This document shows, one piece after another, positions 1-8,156 of a stretch of DNA of 58,670 bases (position 1 is the first letter of the stretch; each line of letters begins with the position of its first letter). The position numbers and the translations under genes are program-made. The notes beneath the pieces are model-generated. The model was not told the DNA's origin. It worked only from the letters and a program-made list of their open reading frames with translations, and did not search any database. The stretch is from JAYTQG01 sp043746815. Its GTDB lineage: Bacteria > Actinomycetota > Thermoleophilia > Miltoncostaeales > Miltoncostaeaceae. The stretch covers positions 1 through 58,670 of the forward strand of contig JAYTQG010000001.1 of the NCBI GenBank assembly GCA_043746815.1, written 5' to 3'.

Positions 1-76
1 CCTCGGGAACCTCGACGTCCACCTCAACGGGGGACCAGGCGAAGTCGGTGGCCTGAAAGACGATCATCTGTCGCAT
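1..76 (-). CDS. Partial divergent CDS, N-terminal 25 codons only
   Basis: An open frame runs leftward from an ATG at 76 off the window edge and begins MRQMIVFQATDFAW. A good ribosome binding site (GGGAGA, plus-strand 85-90) lies 8 bases upstream of this ATG, which is why I call it despite its length. The fragment is too short to assign to a family. It is divergent from pabB, and its start overlaps the first possible pabB ATG at 75, so one of the two starts is probably wrong; the strong SD here argues pabB starts further downstream. Confidence 0.5.
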   Translation of the reverse strand, partial: MRQMIVFQATDFAWSPVEVDVEVPE

Positions 77-1364
77 GAAGGGAATCTCCCGGTCGAAAAG
101 CGCTCATCGGATTGTCCCACACGGGACCGTCGTGGCGTCGGCAACGCCCGGTGGAGTTCTGAGCGCACTGGCACATCTTGGGCGGGCGGCCATGGTTCGC
201 CACCAGGGACGGTGGATCGTGACTGCAAATCCCCTGGAGACGGTGGAGGGCGCAGCGGCCTGGGAGGCCCTGACCGGGCCGATTGCCGCCGGAGACGACG
301 CAACCGCGTCGCTGGCAGGAGGCTGGATCGGTCTGATCGGCTACGACGCAGGCGCCGCCCTCGAAGGGGTCACCGCCCTGGGACCGGATCACGGCGGACC
401 GCCGTCCCTGTGGCTGGCGCGATACGGGGCGGTCGTGGCGGTCGACGATGCGGGGAACGTCGAGATCGAACATGTCGATGATGCCTCAAGGGATACCCTT
501 GTCGAAGCACTCGCTGGCATCAAGCCGCTACCGGTACCGACCAGTCGCCCGTGTCAACGGCCCATCTCCTCGCTTTCCCAGACGGACTACAAGGGTGTTG
601 TCCATGCTGTGCGCGATCTCATTCGCGCAGGAGATTGCTACCAGGTGAACGTGGCCCAGCGACTGGTGGCACGTTGGACGGATGGACCATTGGCGTTTGC
701 CCAAGCCCTCTGGGCCGCCGCCCCGGCCGCCTACCAGGCCTACCTGGACCTACCCGGGGGGGTCCTCGTTTCGTCCTCTCCCGAGTTGCTCGTGCGGACG
801 GAAGGGGGCGTCGGAGGAATCGTTGCGACGAGTAGTCCCATCAAGGGGACCACGCGACCGGGCGAGGGACACCGCCTGACCGACAGTGCGAAGGATCTTT
901 CCGAGCACGTGATGATCGTGGATCTCATCCGTAACGACCTCGGTCGGGTCGCGGTGCCGGGTAGTGTGAGCGTGCCGCGGATGAAGTACACGATCGAGAC
1001 GCCCTACGCCGACCATTTGGTCAGCGACGTTTGCGCCCGCCTTCGTCCTGGGACGAGCCCCGCCGACCTCCTACGCTCATTGGTCCCGGGTGGGTCGGTC
1101 ACCGGCTGCCCCAAGATTCGCGCCATGGAGGTCATCCGCGAGCTTGAACCGGTGCCAAGGGGACCGGCCTTTGGGAGTATTGTGGCCGTGGGCCGCGATG
1201 GATCCGTCGACGCAAGCATCCTCATTCGGACCGCCTGGCTGACCGGCGACGAGGCTCGCTACTGGTGCGGGGGGGCGGTGGTCTGGGACTCCGATCCAGA
1301 GGCCGAATGGCGCGAGGCATGGCTAAAGGCGAGCCCGTTCTTGTGCGCGCTTGGACTTCAGTGA
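75..1364 (+). CDS. pabB: Aminodeoxychorismate synthase component I (PabB)
   Basis: Chorismate-binding enzyme of folate biosynthesis. It converts chorismate to 4-amino-4-deoxychorismate using ammonia from a PabA-type glutaminase, which is not visible here. The C-terminal chorismate-binding domain is complete: SPIKGTTRPG near residues 254-263, DLIRNDLGR near 283-291, then PGGSVTGCPK and the CGGAVVWDSDP end motif. The lysine in PIKGT is the residue that separates PabB from anthranilate synthases, which have alanine (PIAGT). At up to 429 residues it is a normal single-domain PabB. The ATG at 75 overlaps the divergent gene start; GTG 132 is a plausible alternative start. Its stop overlaps the start of the following class IV lyase, so the pair is probably co-translated. 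Confidence 0.9.
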   Translation: MKGISRSKSAHRIVPHGTVVASATPGGVLSALAHLGRAAMVRHQGRWIVTANPLETVEGAAAWEALTGPIAAGDDATASLAGGWIGLIGYDAGAALEGVTALGPDHGGPPSLWLARYGAVVAVDDAGNVEIEHVDDASRDTLVEALAGIKPLPVPTSRPCQRPISSLSQTDYKGVVHAVRDLIRAGDCYQVNVAQRLVARWTDGPLAFAQALWAAAPAAYQAYLDLPGGVLVSSSPELLVRTEGGVGGIVATSSPIKGTTRPGEGHRLTDSAKDLSEHVMIVDLIRNDLGRVAVPGSVSVPRMKYTIETPYADHLVSDVCARLRPGTSPADLLRSLVPGGSVTGCPKIRAMEVIRELEPVPRGPAFGSIVAVGRDGSVDASILIRTAWLTGDEARYWCGGAVVWDSDPEAEWREAWLKASPFLCALGLQ

Positions 1365-2029
1365 GCGGCGTCTTTGAGACCATGCGGGCGGTGGACGGGC
1401 GAGTCCCACTGCTGGATCGCCACCTCGCCCGCCTGCGGGCATCCGCGAAGGCACTTGGGCTCCATTGGTCGGACGACGGACGGCTAGGGACCCAGATCGA
1501 TCAGCACTTGGCCGCCAAAGGAACGCAACGGGTACGACTCGATCTCCTCCCCAGCGGGGAGACGACGGTGACGGTTGGGCCACTTCCGGATAACCGGCCG
1601 GTGCGAATTGCCCTGGTCCCAGGATATGAACCGGGCACGCCGCCGCGTCACAAGCTCCGAGACCGCACCCACTACGAACACGCAGTCACGGCGGCGCACG
1701 CGTTGGGTGCAGATCACCCTCTGTTGGTTTCCGTCGACGGGCGTGTTGGGGAGGCCGATCACGCCAACCTTTTCGCCGTCATCGACGGGCGTCTTGTGAC
1801 CCCTGCGCCAGCGGGCATCCTCCCGGGGATCGCGCGCGCGATGATCGTCGAGCGTCTCGGTGCCGAGGAATGCGGGGTCACGATCACATCACTTGAGTCC
1901 GCCTCCGAAATGTTCCTGACAAACGCCCTGCGCGGGATCATTCCTGTGACGACGATTGATGGACGGCCGTGCGCGACCGGGGCGTTGACACGCGAAGCCG
2001 CGACCGTCCTGCGCAGCAACGAGCGCTGA
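1361..2029 (+). CDS. pabC: Class IV PLP enzyme, probable aminodeoxychorismate lyase (PabC)
   Basis: Fold-type IV pyridoxal-phosphate enzyme, most likely 4-amino-4-deoxychorismate lyase, which splits the PabB product into p-aminobenzoate and pyruvate. Visible family features are FETMR near the start, LLDRHLARL, the probable PLP lysine in HKLRDRTHYE, the E-x-D-x-ANLF stretch, and TPAPAGILPGIAR. I chose GTG 1361, whose GTGA overlaps the pabB stop; it leaves two residues before the GVFETM motif, as in short actinobacterial relatives. ATG 1319 and GTG 1343 are in-frame alternatives. A branched-chain or D-amino acid aminotransferase cannot be excluded from sequence alone, but the direct coupling to pabB supports PabC. 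Confidence 0.82.
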   Translation: MSGVFETMRAVDGRVPLLDRHLARLRASAKALGLHWSDDGRLGTQIDQHLAAKGTQRVRLDLLPSGETTVTVGPLPDNRPVRIALVPGYEPGTPPRHKLRDRTHYEHAVTAAHALGADHPLLVSVDGRVGEADHANLFAVIDGRLVTPAPAGILPGIARAMIVERLGAEECGVTITSLESASEMFLTNALRGIIPVTTIDGRPCATGALTREAATVLRSNER

Positions 2030-2042
2030 TGCACCGAAAGGG

Positions 2043-3242
2043 CTAGTGGACCAACTTGGTTGGGAGTGACACGCTGACGCCACGGCCCGAGGCGTTTCGC
2101 CCGCGAACAACACAGGCGACGCGCACTCCCTCGTCGTCGATACCGAGCCGGTAGGTGGCAGCCTTGGCGCCAGGAATCAACGCCGCCGACCAGCCTGCGA
2201 TCCGACTGAGGTCGGCACGGTCCGCCGCCGTTGTCCGCGCGGCAGTGCCGCTTTCGGGTTTCACCCAGGCCCACCGGTAGTCGAACTTTCCGCGCCCGCC
2301 AACCCAGCGGCCTCGCTCGCAACTCAGTCGCGTCCCGACCCGCGCAAGACCCGCCACCTTCGGGCGGCCGGGGGGCACAGGAGCCAACTTTGGAGAGGCA
2401 GGGGGCAGAAGATCTGCTGCCGCGGGGGCGAAGGCGTAGACCGTCGGCACACCGACAGCTCCGCAGTCTCCACCGTTGAAACTCGCGACACCGACCAACC
2501 GCCACGAACCGTCGGGGACTTGTACGACCGCTGGCCCGCCGCTATCGCCGTGGCAAATCGGGCTGGTGTTCGTTGCCGTGTCGATGACACACCGCATGGA
2601 ATCGTCGCGATAGAGGCGGCCGTTCACGCGCTCACAGTCACTCCCGGATACCACCTGGAGGTCGGCTTCCCGGAGCACGTCGGCGGGAATCTCAAACGGG
2701 TCGATAAACGCCGTCTTTTGGACTTGACGAACCGCTCCCCATCCGAGGGCGCGAATCGCGGCGCCCGGGGCAATGAGATCGCCTTCGTCGGGGTGAAGGA
2801 CCTCGATCGGATGGGCATTGGCAACGTTACGTCCGAGGACCAACACCGCCAAGTCGAATGGAATTGTGGAGGCGTTTTGCCCCACCTTTGACCGGGGTTC
2901 GACTCCGTACGCCCGGACCTTAACGCGGTCTCCGTCAGCTGTTGCAGAGAGTCGGTTGCCACCGACAACGACTTCGATCTGATGTGGATTCGAGATGTCC
3001 TCGACGCAATGCGCCGCGGTGAGCACGCGGTCCGGCGCGATGAGAACCCCTCCGCAAAACTGCCCGTCAGCGGCCTGTCCGCCCTGTGATGTCGCGACCA
3101 GCGCAACCATCCACGGGTAGGCGCCAGCCGCCGCTGGACGACCGTTCAAGATCGCGGTCGCCGGGCCCGCAAACCCCGCAACGCTGACTGACGCGACCGC
3201 GCCAGCGAGCAAGAGTCGACCTCGTCGAAATGAAGACCGCAT
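2043..3242 (-). CDS. Secreted trypsin-like (S1) serine protease with C-terminal Ig-like domain
   Basis: 399-residue exported chymotrypsin-fold protease. The N-terminus is a signal peptide: RGRR-like charge, hydrophobic core, and a cut likely after PATA near residue 30, which would leave ILNGRP as the trypsin-like mature start (compare IVGG). The catalytic triad is present: His in TAAHC (about residue 78), Asp in FDLAVL (about 130), Ser in CHGDSGGP (about 234). From about residue 285 to the end is a separate module with two cysteines and a W-rich YRWAW motif, resembling the short Ig-like domains of actinobacterial secreted proteins. It runs convergently with pabC, 13 bp away, and lies downstream of the regulator gene on the same strand. 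The substrate is unknown. Confidence 0.88.
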   Translation of the reverse strand: MRSSFRRGRLLLAGAVASVSVAGFAGPATAILNGRPAAAGAYPWMVALVATSQGGQAADGQFCGGVLIAPDRVLTAAHCVEDISNPHQIEVVVGGNRLSATADGDRVKVRAYGVEPRSKVGQNASTIPFDLAVLVLGRNVANAHPIEVLHPDEGDLIAPGAAIRALGWGAVRQVQKTAFIDPFEIPADVLREADLQVVSGSDCERVNGRLYRDDSMRCVIDTATNTSPICHGDSGGPAVVQVPDGSWRLVGVASFNGGDCGAVGVPTVYAFAPAAADLLPPASPKLAPVPPGRPKVAGLARVGTRLSCERGRWVGGRGKFDYRWAWVKPESGTAARTTAADRADLSRIAGWSAALIPGAKAATYRLGIDDEGVRVACVVRGRNASGRGVSVSLPTKLVH

Positions 3243-3378
3243 GTCGGAAGACCTCCAAGGCCCGAGACGTCGATGGTAGTCGCCAATGGACGGCGGCGCC
3301 CGACCACCGCGTTACGTATCGGTGAAGGTAGTGACAACAGCAAGCATTGCGCCCCGTGAGGGTTGCGCCGGAACCCGA

Positions 3379-4989
3379 CTACGCCGAGTCCCGATCTGCC
3401 AGAGGTTGCGTCGCTACCGGGATCGGGCGCCCGAGAAGACGCATCGATTTCAGCGCCAAGGTCAACTTTTCGCGGTCGTCGCTCTTGCCGATATCCAGCC
3501 CCGAAATGTCGGCGGCGCGGTCGAGGCGGTAGCGGATGGTGTGGCGGTGCGTGAAGAGCTTGCCCGCTGTGGCCGCGAGATTCCCGTCGAGCTCAAGGTA
3601 GGTCGCAATCGTGGCAACGAGGTCCGTGTTGTACTGCTCGTCGTATCGAGTAAGGGGACCAAGCGTCGACTGGTAGAACGACTCCAGCTCCTGTGGCCGG
3701 TCCGCGAGAATCTGGAAGAGGAGTTTGTAGGTGCCGGTCTCTTCAAACGTGGTTACGCCGTCGAGTTGGTCGAGACGCCCTGCGATCGACAGCGCAAGGT
3801 CCGCCTCCTCCAACGCGGCGCCAAGGCGCTCCGGTTCGAGGGTGTGACGCGAGACCGCCAAGGTGAGCCCAAAGCCGGGAACGGACGGTCGCGCAAGCGT
3901 ATGGAGTCGGGCGACAAAGGCCGTGGCCTGCTGGTCGCGGGATTGGTCCTCCGCCAGAGCGGGCGCCGTTGCGGTTGGGAGAAATCCCATCAGGCGTCCT
4001 TCATGCCACTCAAGCAGCGAGCGTGGCCAGTCACGCTCCACAAGTCCACGGAGTTGTTGGAGCAGGCGCCGCAAGATGCGTGCGTCGTGAATCTGGCGGT
4101 GTGGGTTGTGTGGGTCGGTCAACCGGGCAGCAATGGCAACCGCACCCTCAGCGAGATCCGTTCCGAGGAGACGTCCACGCCGAATAACGGACTGGCGCCC
4201 AGCATCTCCGGCCGCCAGCAGCTCGTCGATCAGCTCGCCACGAAGGCTTGCCTCCGTCTCGTTACGGACATCGTCGCGCGCCCGCTCGACCAGCACAGCA
4301 TCGGCGATCTCCGTCATCACGGCAGCTATCGCAGCGGGTATTCGGTCTGCCCGGAAACAGACCACGACGCCAGCTGGACCGCGCGGCCCGGTAACGCGCG
4401 TCCGCGCACCGACCAGTTCGGCGTCGCTCAGAAATGGACCCAGCGGTGGGGTTGGCCCATGGCCGCGCGCCCGATCAATCGCAGCGGCGAGCGCGGCCCT
4501 ATCCTCATCCGTGCACCCGGCCTGGGAAACCTGATCCAGATACTCGTCGAGGATCGCGACCGGGGCAGCCAGGATCTCGGACGCCGCTTCCGCCACCCCA
4601 GCGAAGCCAGCGCCACTGACCAATGGCACCCGCAGACGGACCCGGGCCGCCGCCACACGAGCCGAGGCTCCACCGCTCGCAATCGCAACTGAGAGCTCAT
4701 CGAGCACGCGCGTCCATGGGGCGGTTGGAGCGATCACGATCGCTGGCAAACTGCGCCCCACAGGACGGTGCCGAGCAACCGTGGCGACTGCACCAATCGG
4801 ACTACCCGCAGGCATCCCAGTGACGATGAGGAGCGTCCCTGGGTCGACCCGCACCTCGTCATCAGCTGGCGCAAGGGCCCTGATGACGAGGTCCAGGTCG
4901 GCGTCCCCGGGAAAGACCTCCGCCCCGGCAAAGGCCGGAAGGCGGAGGATCTCACCGAGGGTTGCGCCCGAGGCTGCTGAGGCGCTCAT
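3379..4989 (-). CDS. PucR-family transcriptional regulator
   Basis: 536-residue regulator. The N-terminal third looks like a PucR sensor domain (LGEILRLPAFAGAEV, then a GTLLIVTG strand). The C-terminus carries the PucR/CdaR helix-turn-helix: TIATYLELDGNLAATAGKL followed by THRHTIRYRLDRAADISG, near residues 465-510. Family members control purine catabolism, proline use or other nitrogen and carbon pathways. It starts 14 bp after the glutamine synthetase stop on the same strand, with an AGGGA ribosome site 5 bases before ATG, so the two probably share a transcript. That suggests nitrogen-linked regulation, possibly of glnN itself; this is inference. Confidence 0.85.
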   Translation of the reverse strand: MSASAASGATLGEILRLPAFAGAEVFPGDADLDLVIRALAPADDEVRVDPGTLLIVTGMPAGSPIGAVATVARHRPVGRSLPAIVIAPTAPWTRVLDELSVAIASGGASARVAAARVRLRVPLVSGAGFAGVAEAASEILAAPVAILDEYLDQVSQAGCTDEDRAALAAAIDRARGHGPTPPLGPFLSDAELVGARTRVTGPRGPAGVVVCFRADRIPAAIAAVMTEIADAVLVERARDDVRNETEASLRGELIDELLAAGDAGRQSVIRRGRLLGTDLAEGAVAIAARLTDPHNPHRQIHDARILRRLLQQLRGLVERDWPRSLLEWHEGRLMGFLPTATAPALAEDQSRDQQATAFVARLHTLARPSVPGFGLTLAVSRHTLEPERLGAALEEADLALSIAGRLDQLDGVTTFEETGTYKLLFQILADRPQELESFYQSTLGPLTRYDEQYNTDLVATIATYLELDGNLAATAGKLFTHRHTIRYRLDRAADISGLDIGKSDDREKLTLALKSMRLLGRPIPVATQPLADRDSA

Positions 4990-5003
4990 CCAGTCCCTAA
5001 TCC

Positions 5004-7148
5004 CTAACGGATGAACAGCATCTCGGAGTACCGCGGCAGTGGCCAGAAGTGATCGGCCACGACCCGCTCCAGTACGTCCGCCACCTCGCGGACTGCAAGC
5101 ATCGCTGGCAGCACCTTGTCGCGCATGTGCTCGGCCTCGACGAAGGGGTCGTCGCCAGCGTGAACAGCGTTCGCGGCCTCAAGCGCGTGGATCGTCGCGA
5201 TGAGGTCGTCGGTAAGCCCTTGAACCTCAGCCTCAAGGCCAGCGACCCCAGCCTCCTTGGTGAGCACGAGGTGCCGCAGCGCTGCCGGAAGGATCAACGT
5301 GCGGGCAATCGTTGCGGCGGTCTCTCCCTCAATGTTGACCTTCGTGACGTACTGCTCGATGAACACATCGCGTCGCGATTCCAACTCACGCTCGGAGAGC
5401 ACCCCGTAGTGACCAAAGGCCTGGACTGACTCCGGGCTTGTGATCTGGGTCAGCGCCTCAGGAGTCGTGCGAAGGTTCAAGAGACCCCGCTTTGCCGCCT
5501 CCTTGTGCCAGGCGGCTGAGTAGCCGTCGCCACCGAAAATGACCCGGCTGTTCGCGTTGTAGCTCTCGCGCAGGACATCAGCGAGAACGTCATCGACACT
5601 CTTCTTCGCGCCCTTCGCCTTCTCGATCGCGTCGCAGAGGTGGTCAATTGCCTCAGCGACGATCGTGTTCAAGACCGTATTCGGGAAGCCAGTTGACATG
5701 CTGGACCCAAGCGCCCGGAACTCGAATCGATTTCCCGTGAAGGCGAACGGGCTGGTCCGGTTGCGGTCGCCCGCGTCCATCGGCAGCGGCGGAAGCACCG
5801 GCGTCCCAAGGCCCATGAAGGACTGCGGCGTGCTCTTGCCCGTGCGGCCCTTGGAAATTGCGCCGAATACCTTCTCCAACTCACTGCCCAGGAAGATCGA
5901 GATGATCGCCGGGGGTGCCTCATTCGCGCCAAGTCGGTGGTCTTGGCCAGCCGTGGCGACGGATGCCCGCAGGAGGCCCTGGTGCCGGTTCACGGCCGCA
6001 ATCACGGCCGTGCAGAAGAACAAGAACTCCGCGTTGGTGTGTGGGTCCGAACCTGGGTTCAAGAGATTCTGACCAGTGTCAGTTCCCATCGACCAGTTGT
6101 TGTGCTTACCGGAACCGTTGATCCGGGCGAACGGCTTTTCGTGCAGCAGACAAACCAAGCCGTAGTTGCGGGCAACCCGCTGCATCACGATCATCGTGAG
6201 TTGCTGGTGATCGCAACCGACATTCGTGTTCTCAAAGACGGGCGCAAGCTCGTACTGGCCGGGAGCAACCTCGTTGTGGCGCGTCTTGATCGGCACGCCG
6301 AGGCGCATTAGCTCGTACTCAACCTCCATCATGTAGGCGAGCACGCGGTCGGGAATCGTTCCGAAGTAGTGGTCGTCGAGCTCTTGGCCCTTCGCGGGCT
6401 TCGCGCCAAACAACGTCCGCCCGGTCGTGATCAGGTCGGGGCGAGCGAAGTAGTACTGCTCGTCGATCAGGAAGTACTCTTGCTCGGGCCCAACCGTCGT
6501 GAAGACGCGGTTGACGTCCGTGTCGCCAAATAGCGCCAGCGCCCGCATCGCGGCCTTCGAGAGCGCGTCCATCGAGCGAAGCAGCGGAATCTTGCTGTCG
6601 AGTGCCTCGCCCGTCCAGGACGCGAAGGCGGTCGGGATGCAGAGCGCGGTCCCGTTTGGGTTTTCCAGCAGGAAGGCGGGGCTGGTCGGGTCCCAGGCGG
6701 TATAGCCGCGTGCCTCGAACGTGGCCCGCAGTCCGCCCGTCGGGAAACTGGATGCATCAGGCTCTCCCCGGACGAGTTCCTTGCCGGAAAACTCGGCGAG
6801 CGCCGTTCCATCACCAGAGGGCGAGAGGAACGAGTCGTGCTTCTCTGCGGTCATGCCAGTGAGGGGCTGAAACCAGTGCGTGTAGTGCGTCGCGCCACGC
6901 TCGATTGCCCAGTCCTTCATTGCGGAGGCCACTGCATCCGCGAGGTCCGGATCTAAAACATGCCCTTGGTCAATGGTCCGCTGAAGGCGCTTGAAGACAT
7001 CCTTCGGCAGGCGTTGGCGCTGCTGGGGCGTCCCGAAGACGTTTTCCCCGTAGATCGCGGTGCCCGCGGCGTTGCTCAGGGCATCGATGTGCGAACCCGT
7101 CATCGACCATTGGGCGGCGTTGACGTTCGCTTGGCGCGTGGTTGGCAT
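5004..7148 (-). CDS. glnN: Glutamine synthetase type III (GlnN)
   Basis: ATP-dependent ligation of ammonia to glutamate. The ~714-residue length and the motifs ENVFG near the N-terminus, PNGTALCIPTAF, GPEQEYFLID, TRHNEVAPGQYE, the NGSGKHNNWSMG segment and NRTSPFAFTGNRFEFR are those of the GSIII family, clearly different from ~450-residue GlnA. I place the start at ATG 7148 (MPTTRQANVN), with GAGGAG about 11 bases upstream; a longer open frame to 7298 has no such support. The PucR regulator follows immediately. The 186-bp upstream region shared with the MscS gene contains a near-perfect 16-bp direct repeat that may be an operator. Confidence 0.95.
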   Translation of the reverse strand: MPTTRQANVNAAQWSMTGSHIDALSNAAGTAIYGENVFGTPQQRQRLPKDVFKRLQRTIDQGHVLDPDLADAVASAMKDWAIERGATHYTHWFQPLTGMTAEKHDSFLSPSGDGTALAEFSGKELVRGEPDASSFPTGGLRATFEARGYTAWDPTSPAFLLENPNGTALCIPTAFASWTGEALDSKIPLLRSMDALSKAAMRALALFGDTDVNRVFTTVGPEQEYFLIDEQYYFARPDLITTGRTLFGAKPAKGQELDDHYFGTIPDRVLAYMMEVEYELMRLGVPIKTRHNEVAPGQYELAPVFENTNVGCDHQQLTMIVMQRVARNYGLVCLLHEKPFARINGSGKHNNWSMGTDTGQNLLNPGSDPHTNAEFLFFCTAVIAAVNRHQGLLRASVATAGQDHRLGANEAPPAIISIFLGSELEKVFGAISKGRTGKSTPQSFMGLGTPVLPPLPMDAGDRNRTSPFAFTGNRFEFRALGSSMSTGFPNTVLNTIVAEAIDHLCDAIEKAKGAKKSVDDVLADVLRESYNANSRVIFGGDGYSAAWHKEAAKRGLLNLRTTPEALTQITSPESVQAFGHYGVLSERELESRRDVFIEQYVTKVNIEGETAATIARTLILPAALRHLVLTKEAGVAGLEAEVQGLTDDLIATIHALEAANAVHAGDDPFVEAEHMRDKVLPAMLAVREVADVLERVVADHFWPLPRYSEMLFIR

Positions 7149-7215
7149 CGGCCAGTTGCTCCTCGTTGTATCCGTATGCCGAGCCCCCACCGGGTCGGCC
7201 GGTCGTGCAGCATTC

Positions 7216-7288
7216 CGGTGACGGGTACGCCCGCCACGATCCGCTGCATAGGGCAGGCTATCCGTCAGATGGCGGTCACGGGTACTCC
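7216..7288. promoter_or_regulatory. Imperfect 16-bp direct repeat in the glnN/mscS divergent region
   Basis: CGGTGACGGGTACGCC at 7216-7231 recurs as CGGTCACGGGTACTCC at 7273-7288 (14 of 16 identical, 57 bp apart) between the divergent glnN and MscS starts. The spacing and location fit a pair of regulator binding sites. It does not match the classic actinobacterial GlnR box well. The adjacent PucR protein is the obvious candidate ligand, but this is inference. Confidence 0.45.
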
Positions 7289-7334
7289 GTAGGGCCAACG
7301 AAGGCGCTCCACTCTTGTCGATTTGGCGAAATCA

Positions 7335-8156
7335 ATGACGGCTCGGCTCTTCGGCCTTGGCGACTGGCCGTCGCGTCTCACGATGGTCGGTCTTGTCGTC
7401 GGTGCCGCGATTCTGGCGCTGTGGATTCTCAACGCGGTCGTGCCGCGCCTCCTCACGCGCGTACGTGGAAGCGGCTCAGCGACGTCCCGCCAACGCCAGA
7501 CGGCGGCGGGACTCCTCGCCAGCGCACTGCGCTATGTCATCGTGGTCGCGGCCCTCGCCGCAAGTTTCGTTGCGCTCGCCGGTGGCGGGACACTTGGAGC
7601 GGTAAGTGGTGCGGCCATCGTGCTGGTGGTGGTGAGCTTCGCGTCCCAGCGACTCTTGGGCGACGTGATCGCCGGATTCTTCGTTCTCTTGGAAGGCCAG
7701 TACGCGGTCGGCGACGTCGTGCGCGTCGAGCCATCCGGGATCGCGGGAGTGGTGGAAGAGTTGGGCTTGCGCGCAACGGTGATCCGGGACCCCAACGGTG
7801 ACCTCTGCCATGTGCCAAATGGACAGATCACGGCGGTGCGGCGCGCTCCGACGGGTGGACGCGTCCTGCGGGTCACCCTTGTAACCCGTGATCCGAACGA
7901 CCTCACCGCGGCGGTCGAGCATGCCGTTGCTGCCGTCGCCCATGCCCGCCTGTCGTCCATCCAGCGGCGCGACGCTGGCGCCGGTGTCTGGGTGCTGACC
8001 GCTGCGGTCACGACACCCTCAGCATTCGATCGGGCCGTCGAGCACGAGCTTCTCGCCGCGATCACCGCCCGAGGCGACGGTCTGCTCCTTGGAGCTCCGA
8101 CCATCATCGGCCTGCCCCCGAGCGGAGCGAGCGCCACGGGAGGAGTTGAGTCGTGA
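7335..8156 (+). CDS. MscS-family mechanosensitive channel
   Basis: Small-conductance mechanosensitive channel homologue of about 273 residues. There are three N-terminal membrane segments (around residues 15-35, 60-80 and 85-105). The third runs into SFASQRLLGDVIAGFFVLLEGQYAVGDVV, the MscS pore helix and beta-domain entry, followed by VVEELGLRATVIRDPNGD and HVPNGQI. The ATG at 7335 is preferred; a TTG at 7323 would add four residues. It probably opens an osmotic-shock pore in the membrane. Its stop overlaps the GTG of the MFS gene, so the two are likely translated together. It is divergent from glnN. Confidence 0.88.
   Translation: MTARLFGLGDWPSRLTMVGLVVGAAILALWILNAVVPRLLTRVRGSGSATSRQRQTAAGLLASALRYVIVVAALAASFVALAGGGTLGAVSGAAIVLVVVSFASQRLLGDVIAGFFVLLEGQYAVGDVVRVEPSGIAGVVEELGLRATVIRDPNGDLCHVPNGQITAVRRAPTGGRVLRVTLVTRDPNDLTAAVEHAVAAVAHARLSSIQRRDAGAGVWVLTAAVTTPSAFDRAVEHELLAAITARGDGLLLGAPTIIGLPPSGASATGGVES

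Noticed and set aside
3286..4692. 468-codon open frame on the plus strand
   Set aside because: Antisense to the PucR gene; its protein is R/Q/P-rich without any family motif. High-GC shadow.
4990..5006. TTAGGGATTAGGGA resembling telomere repeats (minus strand)
   Set aside because: Only two units, next to the glnN stop and the PucR ribosome site; coincidence.
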